Source of the DNA: Cryptomeria japonica
Lineage: Eukaryota; Streptophyta; Pinopsida; Cupressales; Cupressaceae
Assembly: GCF_030272615.1 (NCBI RefSeq)
Contig: NC_081405.1
Coordinates: 650,107,420 to 650,171,419, forward strand
DNA length: 64,000 nucleotides
Reading direction: 5' to 3'
Part shown: in pieces, positions 12,534 to 23,960 of the stretch
Numbering within the stretch: position 1 is the stretch's first letter
How the letters are laid out: each line of letters opens with the position of its first letter
Position numbers and translations under genes: made by a program
The notes under the pieces: generated by a model
Seen by the model: only the letters and a program-made list of their open reading frames with translations
Database searches by the model: none
Told to the model about the DNA's origin: nothing

Positions 12534-15500
12534 TCAGGGAGCCGAGAACATATAAGTTCTACACTCTCCCAGACGGAAGGTTCTGTTGATCTTTGGTCCA
12601 CTTCCCCTTTTGTTCATATAACCAGGATAATCTGTTTTTTGAAAACTAACAGACTCCTTCAAATACAGCCCATACTTTTCTGCTTCTTCTTCTAAATTCC
12701 ATTTTTTGTAGCGTGGCCCAACCTTGTTAGTAACATGGATTTCTCCACACAAGCTCAGCAGCTTGGCAGCACTTTCCAAAAACATACTCACCAACTCTTT
12801 GTTCTTTTTGATAGCTTTTTTACTGCGTTCCCCACCGGGAAAATAGCCTGCATGAGGGAGATTGAATACAATTCTGTCAAACTTCCTGGCGCTTAGATCT
12901 TCAATTTCATGCAATCTGGTTGCATCCACCTTATACAGTACCAATGCTTTACGACTTTCCAAGTTCTCAATTGAACTACGAGCTGTATCATAAACCTTCA
13001 AGATTTTGTCTGCTTTGACAACATTAAAAAGGGGAGTCAAATAAAAATATTGGGATCAACAAAAAGATTACCAAGTTCTAATTGATACCTTTGCTATCAA
13101 ATGAGGAGGCTACGATGTTTTTTGCAGATTTAAATGAAGTAGCCAAAGCTGAAGAAAATGAGAAATTGCCTTCCCCAACTAACAGAATGGTTTGTAAGCT
13201 AGAATAATGCATTAGCTTTCTCTCCACCATGTGTTGCCTCTGCCAAAAAAGAGAACCAACACTGTCTCATGTTAATTTAGAGCTAAGCCAAATTGCAATA
13301 CAATAATATAGTCTGCAAATAAATACCACTAAACTGCTGCTCTGACAGCACAAACAAAATTAGGAGAATATGTGCAGAAATTGGACTGCCCAATGAGTTA
13401 TAACACTAAAACAATTATGAATTTATGGTGTCTTCTGTATTATTACAAAATTAATACCAACTTGACTTTCTTTACCAAAGTAATTTTAAAATGATAATAT
13501 CAATCAAAGATACGATATTTCAACAGTTTACTAAATTAATTTAAGAGTTTGTGGCAAAAAATTGTGGAAGAACTTTTCATCAAGTTTTGGATGGCATTCA
13601 AAGATCCATCCTCGAGAGGAGGATAAATTACTAAGTTTTATAATAAAGTTTTTGATTGTTAGCGGTGTATATCATGCAGTGATAGAATTGCGGTGGTAAC
13701 TCCTGTCCATCATCTCCGTGATTTATGGGCATCACCATTAATTGCATGATATCACATAAGCCTAACTAAGAGAAATGTGTAAACAACAAGTTAAACTCAA
13801 CTTGCCTCTTCCGTGCATTCCATCGATTTCTGCATGATCAAGGTTCATGCATTGGTTCATGATTTGTATAAGATCATGCATTGGCATAATGTAATTAGAA
13901 ACAATGGATTAATATAATTCCTTTCTCAGCTGCTTTGTTTATCTTTTGGATTGGATCTACAAGTTTTGTTTTCTCTTTCCTAGCTAGATCTGTATTTTTG
14001 CTTTGCAGAAAATTTATCATGGTATCAGAGCGAGTTTGCTAGGAAGAAGAAGCATTAACGATTATTTGCAGGCAGATTTCTAAAAATTAGCATCATCATG
14101 GAAGCTGACGTAGATCTCTATTTCTAAATGCATGCATATTCTTCCCCTCATTTTTGCATGCTCCTTGATTTTTTTTCTATATTGATTCTTTAAAATTGTA
14201 CGTGCTTTGCAAGCACTGCATGATGAATATCTGAAAAATTTGGAGCTTTGTAAAAATTAAACTTTTAGAAAGTTTATATGAGGTTTTTCTTAATGCATTT
14301 AGTATAGGTTTCTCTCAATAAGTTTCCTGAATAAAATAGAAGATTAAAGTTGTTGTGCACTCTTCCTCCAATTGACAGCCAAAAATGTTCTTTTGTTCTA
14401 AATTCTTGTCTACATGAGATTCCAATGTTGCAATTTAGTTTGCTCCTAGAGATTTTTTCTAGCAGGGTTCCTGACTACATGAGATTCCAGAGTCGCATCC
14501 TCGAGTGCTTCCAAAGTTTCTTTCTAGTGGGACATTATTGAGCAATGAATATACAATGGCATCATCCCAACCAAAGGTCATCTTTGCAATTCTTTAGCTT
14601 GAAGCACATTTCTGCAGAATCATATCTTCCTGTCTTCAGATGGTCAGTTTCTGTATTCAGAGACCGTGTACCTGTCTGTTCATCCATTTGAGCAATACAA
14701 AATATGTACAACTGCATTTTCAAAGTATCCCAGAGGTACTCATGCAGTGGTTTCTATGATTTTGATACAAGTCTGTTGCAGTGTGGATTCATTTGCAATT
14801 CTTCAACATCGATTGCAGCTTTCTTTTATAGTTTGAATAATAGTTAGGAGTTTCTCTCAATTGGGTTTTCTCCTTTCTTCTTTGTAATTGGGTTCCTAAT
14901 GAGGCTTTGTTGCCAGGATCCACATCTCTCCTATCTCTCCTTAGTTAGACTTAAGGGGGGGTGTTAGCGATGTATATCATGCAGTGATAGAATTGCGGTG
15001 GTAACTCTTGTCCATCATCTCCGTGATTTATGGGCATCACCATTAATTGCATGATATCGAATAAGCCTAACTAAGAGAAATGTGTAAACAACAAGTTAAA
15101 CTCAACTTGCCTCTTCCGTGCATTCCATCGATTTCTACATGATCAAGGTTCATGCATTGGTTCATGATTTGTATAAGATCATGCGTTGGCATAATGTAAT
15201 TAGAGACAATGGATTAATATAATTCCTTTCTCAGCTGCTTTGTTTATCTTTTGGATTGGATCTGCAAGTTTTGTTTTCTCTTTCCTAGCTAGATCTGTAT
15301 TTTTGCTTTGCAGAAAATTTAACATTGATGACATACTAGAATCTATCATCAGAATGAGGAAACATTGAGGAAGAATCTTTTAATCAAGTTTTAGATGGCA
15401 CTCTTGAATCCATCATGAGGATGAGAAAACATTATGCAAGCTAAATACTTGACTTCAGGATGGCATGGCACCCCAAAACTCTCAAAACTCTCATCGAGAT

Positions 15501-16844
15501 GAGGAATTGTTGTGCAAAAGCTTTTTAATTAAGTTTTGGGTGACACTTTGTCATTCATTAATGTTGATAAAAAAATCTCACACAATATTCTAACAGAAAC
15601 TTTTTAACAAATGATAATATCAGATATTACTTATTTTTCAATATAAATTTAATTATTTGGAGGGACTGTACTTAAAACAGAGGAATGACATTTCAACAGT
15701 GTAAACTAGCAATATTCGTGATTTTAGATGAACCTTTAAGTCTCACCTTTTATGACTGAACTTAAACAATACTAAACTTTGGCTTGCTTAAAATAACTCA
15801 TCTAAAATCGCAGTCAATCATTCTCACATTTTATTAACATTTGCATATATCCTATCTGAAGGTCATTGAATGCACCCAATTCTCCTTAGGACACACTCTG
15901 ATGAAACAGACTGGTAAACCACAATCCCTTACGCTTTTAACAAACACCTAAATAAACTGTTATTCCTTTATTCTGTACTTTTCCAAAAGTAGCATCTATC
16001 ATTTCTTAACCACTTTAACCAAAAACCTTAAACCAAATAAACTCTGAAAATCTCAGTTGCCCATTACTCTCAGAATCACATCCTGCAGAAATTAAATAGA
16101 AACCCCTGAAAGCATAACACTCCCTCCTTCCCGATCACAATTGCTACAGCATTCTCAAAAATCCAGAACATTAAAATCAGAATATCATCCCTTCATTCGT
16201 AGCTCTAACCAAATATAGAAGGCATGCAGCTCATACCATTACCAGTATGCCCAAGAGAAAGCAAACTTACCTGGAACAGCACTGATGCTTCTTCCAGCCT
16301 TAGTGATTCCTCATAAGAGGTCACAAGATTTTCCACCACTGAACACTATAATGGACTCTGGCACCCGGGAAAATTAAAGGGGGTTTCACTGTAGGACACA
16401 CTCTGATGAAACAGACTGGTAAACCACAATCCCTTGCACTTTTAACAAACACCTAAATAAACTGTTATTCCTTTATTCTGTACTTTTCCAAAAGCAGTAT
16501 CTATCATTTCTTAACCACTTTAACCAAAAACCTTAAACCAAATAAACTCTGAAAATCTCAGTTGCCCATTACTCTCAGAATCACATCCTGCAGAAATTAA
16601 ATAGAAAACCCTGAAAGCATAACACTCCCTCCTTCCCGATCACAATTGCTACAGCATCGTCAAAAATCCAGAACATTAAAATCAGAATATCATCCCTTCA
16701 TTCGTAGCTCTAACCAAATATAACAGGCATGCAGCTCATACCATTACCAGTATGCCCAAGTGAAAGCAAACTTACCTGGAACAGCACTGATGCTTCTTCC
16801 AGCCTTAGTGATTCCTCATAAGAGGTCACAAGATTTTCCACCAT
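12534..16844 (-). CDS. DUF2431/BMT5-like methyltransferase-family protein, gene A (3 exons)
   Basis: I build complement(12534..13009, 13089..13239, 16776..16844), 696 nt or 231 codons. Exon 1 starts at the ATG at 16844 and ends at GTAAGT; exon 2 follows TTTTGGCAG (phase 0 in, phase 1 out); exon 3 follows AAAGCAG. The protein carries VGEGNFSFS, the glycine-rich first strand-loop of the Rossmann fold, then FNLPHAGYFPGG, GEIHVTNKVG and DYPGYMNKRGSG, the hallmark blocks of DUF2431 (BMT5_like) proteins such as Arabidopsis At4g26485. Yeast BMT5 in this family methylates 25S rRNA uridine N3; the plant members are mostly uncharacterised. There is no signal peptide or membrane segment. All three exons are open with consensus splice sites. 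Intron 1 is 3.5 kb because it holds a minisatellite, an LTR element and a duplicated exon 1 block. Confidence 0.8.
13657..15324 (+). mobile_element. Non-autonomous LTR retrotransposon (TRIM/LARD-like) in intron 1 of gene A
   Basis: Two 363-bp LTRs (13657-14019 and 14962-15324) start TGTTAGCG and end in CA. They differ at about nine positions by my count. The target duplication TTGAT is perfect (13652-13656 and 15325-15329). The primer site TGGTATCAGAGC, complementary to initiator tRNA-Met as in Copia elements, starts at 14020. The polypurine tract 'taagggggg' ends just before 14962. The 942-bp interior has no gag or pol, and its longest open frame (63 codons at 14350) shows no motif. The element therefore depended on another element's enzymes. 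It is inserted in sense-opposite orientation to the host gene, within the intron minisatellite. Confidence 0.9.
15325..15560. repeat. Intron 1 minisatellite, gene A (right part)
   Basis: Imperfect copies of the 60-70 base motif also seen at 940-1420 and 37740-38300. The left part of the same array lies at about 13540-13656; the LTR element split it. Confidence 0.65.
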
Positions 16845-16885
16845 TGAACACTATAATGGACTCTGGGGAAAATTAAAGGGGGTTT
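15888..16885. repeat. 505-bp tandem duplication of the exon 1 block, gene A
   Basis: Positions 15888-16392 and 16393-16885 are direct copies starting 'aggacacactctgatg'. Each holds a version of exon 1 with its GT donor. The outer copy (exon 16776-16844) has the ATG. In the inner copy (exon ending at 16271) the same codon reads GTG and there is no promoter of its own. The outer copy lacks an 8-base 'cacccggg' that the inner copy and unit 2 have, so the duplicates have since diverged. Confidence 0.85.
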
Positions 16886-16988
16886 CACTGTAGCCCAGCA
16901 GCTGCAAAAGCTTCTCCCACAAATAAATATGAAAAAGAAAACCTAGAAAGTAGGGAATTTGCCCAGATTTTATTGGGATGAAATAGGG

Positions 16989-16996
16989 TATATATA
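16989..16996 (-). promoter_or_regulatory. TATA box of DUF2431 gene A
   Basis: The minus strand reads TATATATA about 150 bases upstream of the chosen ATG. The same element with the same surroundings is conserved upstream of gene B (22986-22991), which supports it as a core promoter rather than chance AT-richness. Confidence 0.6.
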
Positions 16997-17984
16997 CATA
17001 CATGGATCTTTTTTCTTTTGCGCGGGCATTTAACGTTCGATATTTGGATGGTCCGCGTCCATTTAAAGTAAATGGTTGCGCTCTAGTAATACTTGAACAC
17101 AGTCGGCTTAAATATCTAGCGTGACCCCACACCGTCCTTCCATGGTTGGAGAGCAATAACATTGAATGAAAGAATCTTGGCAGATCTTTCCCAGATTTCG
17201 ATCTTTAAAGTTTCTCTCATATTTTATTTTCTTTCCAGTCAAAGAGAATTTGCATTTCCGAGATTTTATTTTCTGTCATATTTGCTGGGTTGATCATAGA
17301 CGGTAACCTACGAAGAATATAGTGGTAGGGGCCATTATGGTCACAAGCTTACGTAAACGGGGTGAAAATAGATAATAACAATATTGAAATATTAAATGAA
17401 TTCAATCACAAAACTTTAACCTAACAACAACAAAGATCCATCATAACATATGAAGATTACTTAAGACAATGCAAATCAAACGAAACCACAAAGATTATAC
17501 CATCACATGTCCAATAGAGTTTAGATCTCCATTATTCCTATTTCCATTGATCTTGCTTGATATATTTGCTCTCAGATTTTATGTGTGCATAAAAGCTCAA
17601 CAAAGAACGGAAATGTGATCGCATATTAAAAAGTGTAGTCAATTGATTAGGGTGCATAGATTGATTGATTATGGAAAGACACTATAAGAAATGGATGGAT
17701 AATGAAGAGGATAAATAAATTAATTAAATAAATAAAAATTTATTTAATTAATAGAAAAATTGGGCTTAATTAGATAGGACATCCTTGGATGAAACAAAAT
17801 AGCAAGTGGATGGTTAAGTGGGACACTAAACTGCTTGAATGCCCCAACACAAATGAAAAGATAAATAAATTCATTATAGAAAAGTAGGACTTTCAAATTG
17901 ATTGAAAAAGATCTTTCTATGTCAAAGAGATCAACCCCAACTAAGAACATGGTGAAAAAGATTATATGACAAGTCACAATGAAA

Positions 17985-18290
17985 GGAAAAGTTATACTTT
18001 TAGCCATCCAATTGAAAAATGGTTTACACCATCTTAGGTCTGAAACACGGAGATGAACTATCTCAAAAGAAGAGGGGGATGATAGAATCTCTATTTTCTG
18101 CAATAAAAAGGTAGTTGAAATAGAATGAAACTTTATCATAGATTGTGGTACTAATATAAATAATTTAAAGGCTGATAGCTTATGCTGTTTATGAAAATTC
18201 AAATATATAAATAATTTAGAGATGAGTAGTCTTCTTGATTAAGATTCATAACAGAAAAATCACATCAAAAAAGAACTTGAAACTGTTTAG
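17985..18290 (+). pseudogene. LINE C-terminal zinc-motif fragment, unit 1
   Basis: Plus-strand frames give a decayed run of 'HLRSETRR', 'CNKK', 'FIIDC' type residues. This is the Cys-rich tail after the reverse transcriptase in some non-LTR elements (pattern C-x2-C ... H ... C). It is better preserved at 23640-23960 in unit 2. A minus-strand open frame of 152 codons across 17744-18202 overlaps it and is probably a shadow. Confidence 0.45.
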
Positions 18291-18299
18291 AAATTTTGG

Positions 18300-20330
18300 C
18301 TCTTGATCTTTTAAATTGCTGATATGATATGCATGTCTTCGATTCAATTCATTTCATTAACAAAAAAGTTGTGCGCTGTAATCGAACTTCAATTAGGGCT
18401 GTGCACACAAATACAGACAAAGAATGCTATAGAAAACAAAAAGAATTAATTTTGCGTTTACAGAAGTCTGCCAGGCGAAAAATTCTTTGAATGTTGCAGT
18501 GGAAATTTTTTTATTTCAGAGGTTTCTAGGCTTCATTTCTGTGTACACGTAATCCATTAAATGCTTCGTACTGAGTGGAAATGTTAAAACTGGATCTAAT
18601 TAGCCAGGACGGTCTGGAACCAAAGCTATTTCGTCTGATAAGGATTGTGAAGTACGAAAAAAGATTGGAAAGAGATTAATTTAGGATTTGAAGTACTGGC
18701 AGACGTATTATGATGCATCTCTGCTGTCAGAGCTGATAGGTATAAATTTAATGTCTCGAATTTAATGTTTTGGTTACAGATAGTTTCCGAGCATATGTAC
18801 GACATGGAGTGGGTTTTTTTTTAATAAGTTGAGAAAAAGATTATAATAAAATAATAAACATCAACACACATATTTATTAATTATTTGCAATAAAAATAAA
18901 TGTAAATGTTTTTTATTTTCATTTAATTAAACTATTAATATATATTTCTACAGTCTTGTAAGATATAGGTACGATACAGTTATGATACACAGAACATTGG
19001 GACTAATTTAAAGAATTATAATCAGTTAAAATAAATAAAAAGAATTATAATAAGAATTTATTAAATTTTAAATTAAATTATGTAAACATGTTTGTTTAAA
19101 GAATGTATTAGATCACATTTCACTATTCATTATTCAAATAAGAATTGAATATTTGATTTATGAATATTAATAATTATTTTTAATGATAATAATTGTAAGT
19201 CTAAATTTGACGGTCATGTTTCTTTCTCAAGTTAAAGTCTTTTTTGGATGCATATAATATTTAAAATTGTTTTGAAAAAAGTCAATCATAGATTTTTTAT
19301 ATATAAATTACATTGGTCTTATAGAATTTTTTTTTAGTTTGTTGAATTTTTTTGTTTTATCTCATATAGTCTTCTAAAAAGTTTAATTGCATTTTATGAT
19401 AAAAATTAGTAAATACAATTATACAACTATTAAATTTAGGTTCTTTAAAAGAATTAGTTTTTGTCTCAGCGATGTATTAATATGTCAATGAGTCAAACAG
19501 TTTTCAAAAACCATAATAATCATCAATAGACCATTCTATTTATATTTGTCATGTACTATTTGAAATTTCATGTAAATTTTCTTTCTAGCCTTTGTACTGT
19601 TTCTTCAATGTAATCAATTTTAGTAAAAAAGTTATGTAGTAAATTCTCCATGAAACAACTTGACACATTTAATAAAAAAATACCTCTTACTTATCAATTA
19701 ATATACTTATCTTTTAAAAATCCATCTACAAATGATGAAAGATATCCTTTTGAAAATGCTTATTCAACTCTTTTTTTTTTAATTTGAATTTAAAAGTTCA
19801 TGTTTCATTTTTACATGTATTTATATACATTATTTTATTTATGTGGCCTTTGTCTTAATTTATATTAATTTAATAAAATTATGTTTGCTTTTATTATTAT
19901 TTATTTTATATTAAAAATTGAATATACAATAATCATGTTTTGTTTTTTATATACACAATAGCATTGATAACTTTAATATTATTGTATATTAATAATTAAA
20001 CTATTCTTTTAAAATAATAAGTAAACTGTATTTAAATTATGATTAAACTATATTATTAATTAATCAAAACACTACATAATTCATAAAAAAATGTTGTGAG
20101 GACATTACTACATTATCAAGCTATATAATTTTTATAGTCATTTGAATAAATATATTTTTATTTACTTTTGATAATGTTTTTATATATCCTAAAAATATAT
20201 CTATTGTCTTTTTAAAAAAAAATAATTTAAATTTGAAAAATAAAATAAAATTTTTTGTTTCTAAAGGACACACATATCAATTGTGTGTTTGTGTGCACTT
20301 TGAATAAATTCAAGCACAAAACTTTAACAC
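18300..20330. other. Upstream blocks of unit 1 and AT-rich spacer
   Basis: The stretch 18360-18980 repeats upstream blocks found at 2030-2800, 24020-24370 and 38550-38830. From about 18980 the DNA is AT-rich without any open frame or element end that I can recognise. Confidence 0.5.
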
Positions 20331-21247
20331 TTTTTTGGTCCGGCGCTACCATTCACTTACCCTACCCTCATATCATTTTTCCATGAGCATCATGTTACCT
20401 CTATTTTACCTATGACTAGTGGTAGCATTTGCATAAATATGGCAATGCTTTAAGTTTTGAGAGCATTTCCTCTTCATGCTTTGATTCATATCAAAGATCC
20501 AATATAGTCTCATCACCTCTCATGACACATCTGGATATTCCATTATGCAATAATGATACTCCTATTCAACATATTATGTATACATCAAGTGGTAGCTTTC
20601 CTTGTCTTGTTTATTTAGGTATTGCTTCATCTTTCCTCGAAGATCCTAATTATGTTCTATCCCTAAACTTGGAAGCTCCCTTTTTTTTCTTTTTTTACTC
20701 TTGGTCTATTGGTGATATATTTAGTAATGAATACGTTATGTTTAATGAATTTTTATTTCATGCACATTCTTTTCATGAACACAAGGCAAATACATTTATG
20801 TAAATCTTTCTCATCCTCATATTTGATGATATTTTTTTACATACATTTCATATTTTTTTAATTAACAAAGCTAAAAAAATAATTTAATTAATGTTATACT
20901 TAATTATATGTACTTTATTTGTCATAAGATTTCATAGATTATTTTACTATTAGACCTAGATTTCATAGATTATTTTACCATTAGACCTAGACAATGTTTT
21001 ACTTGCAAGCCTTATAATTCCTCTTCTAGCACCAACCTTTCCTTACTAAAGCTCCTATTGATTGTTTATTGTCATTTGCCAATTCATTTTCCAAACAAAA
21101 AGGTAAGATTGCAAGCACAAAAAAAAGCCAAGACTTGTAGTAATTCATTGTATGATTGAAGACAACAAAGTACAAGTCTGTCCATGTCTTCGAATGATAA
21201 AACAAACAGCTCAAAGGGGCATGGCATACACAGCAGGTGCATGCTAC

Positions 21248-22834
21248 TCAGACAGCCGAGAACATGTAGGTTTCACACTCTCCCAGACGGAAGGTTCTAT
21301 TGATCTTGGCTCCACTTCCCCTTTTATTCATATAACCAGGGTAATCTGCTTTCTGAAAACTAACAGACTCCTTCAAATATAAGCCATAATTTTCTGCTGC
21401 TCCTTCTAAATTCCATTTTTTGTAGGGTGGCCCCACCTTGTTAGTAACATGGATTTCTCCATCCAAGCTCAATAGCTTGGTAGCACTCTCCAAAAACATA
21501 CTTAGCAACTCACTGTTCTTCTTGATGGCTTCTTTACTGCATTCCCCACCGGGAAAATAGCCCGCATGAGGGAGATTGAATACAACTCTATCAAATATCC
21601 TCGTGCTTAGCTCTTCAATTTCATGCAATCTGGTTGCATCTACCTCATACAGTACCAATGCTTTACGACTTTCCAAGTTCTCAATTGAACTACGAGCTGT
21701 ATTATAAACCCTTAAGACTTTGTCTGCTTTGACAACAATAAGGAGGAGAGTCAAATTAAAATATTGGGAACAAAAAAGATTACGAAGAAGTGAATAGAGC
21801 ATAATTTTTATTTATTTATCTCCAAGTTCTGATTCATACCTTCACTATCAATTGAGGAGGCGACGATGTTTTCTGCAGATTCAAAAGCAGTAGCTAAAGC
21901 TGAAGAAAATGAGAAATTGCCCTCTCCGACTAACAGAATGGTTTGCAAGCTAGAATAATGCATTATCTTCCTCTCCACCATGGGTTGCCTCTGCCAACAA
22001 AGAAAACCAACTCTGTCTCATGTTAATGTAGGGCTAAGCCGAATCACAATACAAGAATAAAGTCTGCAAGTTACAAGTTAATACCACCAAATTGCTGCTC
22101 TGAAAGCACAAACAAAATTAGGAGATTATGTGCAGAAATTGGACTGCCCAATGAGTTATCTCACTCACACAAGTATGAATTTATGATATCTTCTGTATTA
22201 ATACAAAATTTATACGAACTTCTGAATTTTTTAATCAATTTTAAAATGATAATATCAATCAAAGCTATTATATTTCAACAGTTTATTAAGATTAATTTAA
22301 GGGTTTGTGGTACTAAATTGTGGAAGAACTTTTTAATCAACAATACTAAGCTTTGACTTGCTTAAATAACATCTAAAAATCACAGCCAATCATTCTCACA
22401 TCTTAATAACATTCGCATATAAGGTCATTGAATGCATCCAATTCCCCCTAGGACATACTCTGATAAAACAGACTGTAAAGCACAATCCCTTACACTTTTA
22501 ACGAACACCTACATAAACTGTTATTCCTTCGTTCTGTACTTTCGAAAATCTCAGTTACCCATTACTCTCATAATCACATCCTACAGAAATTGGCAAAGAA
22601 AAACCCGAAAACACAACACTCCCTCCTTCCCGATCACAATTGCAACAGCATTCTCAAAATTCCACAACATTAAATTCAGAATATTATCCCTTCATTCGTA
22701 ACTCTACCCAAATATAGCACGCATACAGTTCATATCATTACCAGTATGACCAAGAGAAAGCAACTTACCTGAAACAGCACTGATACTTCTTCCAGCCTTA
22801 GTGATTCCTCATAAGAGGTCACAAGATTTTCCAT
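21248..22834 (-). CDS. DUF2431/BMT5-like methyltransferase-family protein, gene B (3 exons)
   Basis: I build complement(21248..21723, 21840..21990, 22769..22834), 693 nt or 230 codons. The ATG at 22834 opens a 22-codon first exon ending at GTAAGT. Exon 2 follows TTGGCAG and exon 3 follows AAAGCAG; the junction codon is split 1+2. Motifs: GEGNFSFS at residues 44-51, VVFNLPHAGYFPGG at 119-132, GEIHVTNK at 161-168 and DYPGYMNKRGSG at 199-210. The fold is expected to bind S-adenosylmethionine. Length and order match single-domain DUF2431 proteins of plants; the substrate here is unknown. This is the most compact copy (introns 778 and 116 nt) and the likeliest to be active. A TATA box lies about 155 bases upstream of the ATG. 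It is a close paralogue of genes A and C. Confidence 0.85.
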
Positions 22835-22985
22835 GATTGGAAAGTATAATGAACTTTGGCACCCGGGAAAATTGAAGGGGGTTTCACCTTAGCCTAGCAG
22901 CTCCAAGCTTCTCTGACAAACAATATGAAATGGAAAACCTAAAAATTAGGGAATTTGCCCAGATTTTTGTTGGGATGAAATAGGG

Positions 22986-22991
22986 TATATA
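22986..22991 (-). promoter_or_regulatory. TATA box of DUF2431 gene B
   Basis: The minus strand reads TATATA in the conserved context upstream of exon 1, at the same relative place as in gene A. Confidence 0.55.
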
Positions 22992-23639
22992 TGCATGGAT
23001 CTTTTTCCTTTGGAGTATATGTCTGCGCTCAATTTCTGTGTCTGGTAATACTTGATCTCAGCGGGCTTAAATAGCGTGGCCCCCACCCCGTCCTTCCCTG
23101 GTTGGGAAGTAATTACATGGAATGAAAAAATCTTGGCCGATCTTTCGCAGGTGTCGATCTATAAAGTTTCTGTCATATTTTATTTTCTTTCCAATCAAAG
23201 AGAATTTGCATTTCTGTCATAGACGGTAACCTATCTATCCTGTACGAAGAATAAAGTAGTAGTGCCACTAGGCCAGTCTGTTTCATTACTAGCAATTTCA
23301 AAGTCAAAATTTAAGATTTTATATATTTTTGGCTGAAGCAGGAATGCTTCTAATAGAAGTATCAGCTATAAATTTTTTAATAAGTTAAATAAAAAAATTG
23401 AAAATATGGATACACATAACTGGTCTAAAATAGGTGTGGAAGAAGAATCAAATTCGAAAAAGAAGTTTTGAATGAAAGGAAGTAACAAGTGGATGGGTTA
23501 GTGGGACATTAAATTGTACGAATGCCCCAACACAAATGAAGAGATAATAAAGAAATTGATATTAAAAAAATTTAAGATTGTCATGTGATCAAATCAGATT
23601 AGTGGAAAAAAGGTTATCTGAGGGTCACAATAAAAAAAA

Positions 23640-23960
23640 AACCTAGATTTTTAGTAACATGTGTTTCACACCATCTTAGGTATGAGACAGCCATAGACGT
23701 CCCAAAAGAAGAGTGGGGTGATAGAAACTGCATTTTCTGCAATAGAGGGATGGTTGAAACAAAATGACACTTTATCATAGATTGTGTTGCTTATGCTTAT
23801 GATTATGAAGGCATATGTATGCAATATAAAAATGATTTGGAAGTTAGTAGTCTACATAAACTATTTGAGAAGGTAAGACTATTCATAACTGCTGGCTTCT
23901 TGATTAAAATTCACAGAAAAAGAATCTACACTAAAAAAAACTTTAAAATTGTTTGGAATT
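23640..23960 (+). pseudogene. LINE C-terminal zinc-motif fragment, unit 2
   Basis: A plus-strand frame reads CIFCNRGMVETK, a stop, then HFIIDC and a tail with LHKLFEKVRLF and a basic end. Its C-x2-C, H and C spacing is that of the Cys-rich tail found after the reverse transcriptase in several non-LTR retrotransposon clades. No reverse transcriptase is left upstream. The homologous fragment in unit 1 means it was in place before the units duplicated. Confidence 0.6.

Larger units (their letters stand above)
11345..19850 (-). repeat. Duplicated unit 1, containing DUF2431 gene A
   Basis: The unit opens with a 3'-flank block ('cattcacttaccctaccctc' at about 11390) that recurs at about 20350 and 35453. 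It then carries exon 3, exon 2, the intron minisatellite, exon 1, promoter, LINE tail and upstream blocks, matching units 2 and 3 in order and direction. The 19550-19850 part matches 25180-25430 of unit 2. Between 11345 and 12480 I see no gene; this is shared downstream flank. Confidence 0.75.

Noticed and set aside
17744-18202. 152-codon minus-strand open frame upstream of gene A
   Set aside because: It overlaps the plus-strand LINE tail, the homologous segment in unit 2 is not open, and the peptide shows no motif; it is most likely a shadow.
20429-20803. 124-codon plus-strand frame
   Set aside because: It lies in 3'-flank DNA repeated at about 11390 and 35450, where the frame is broken; the composition is T-rich.
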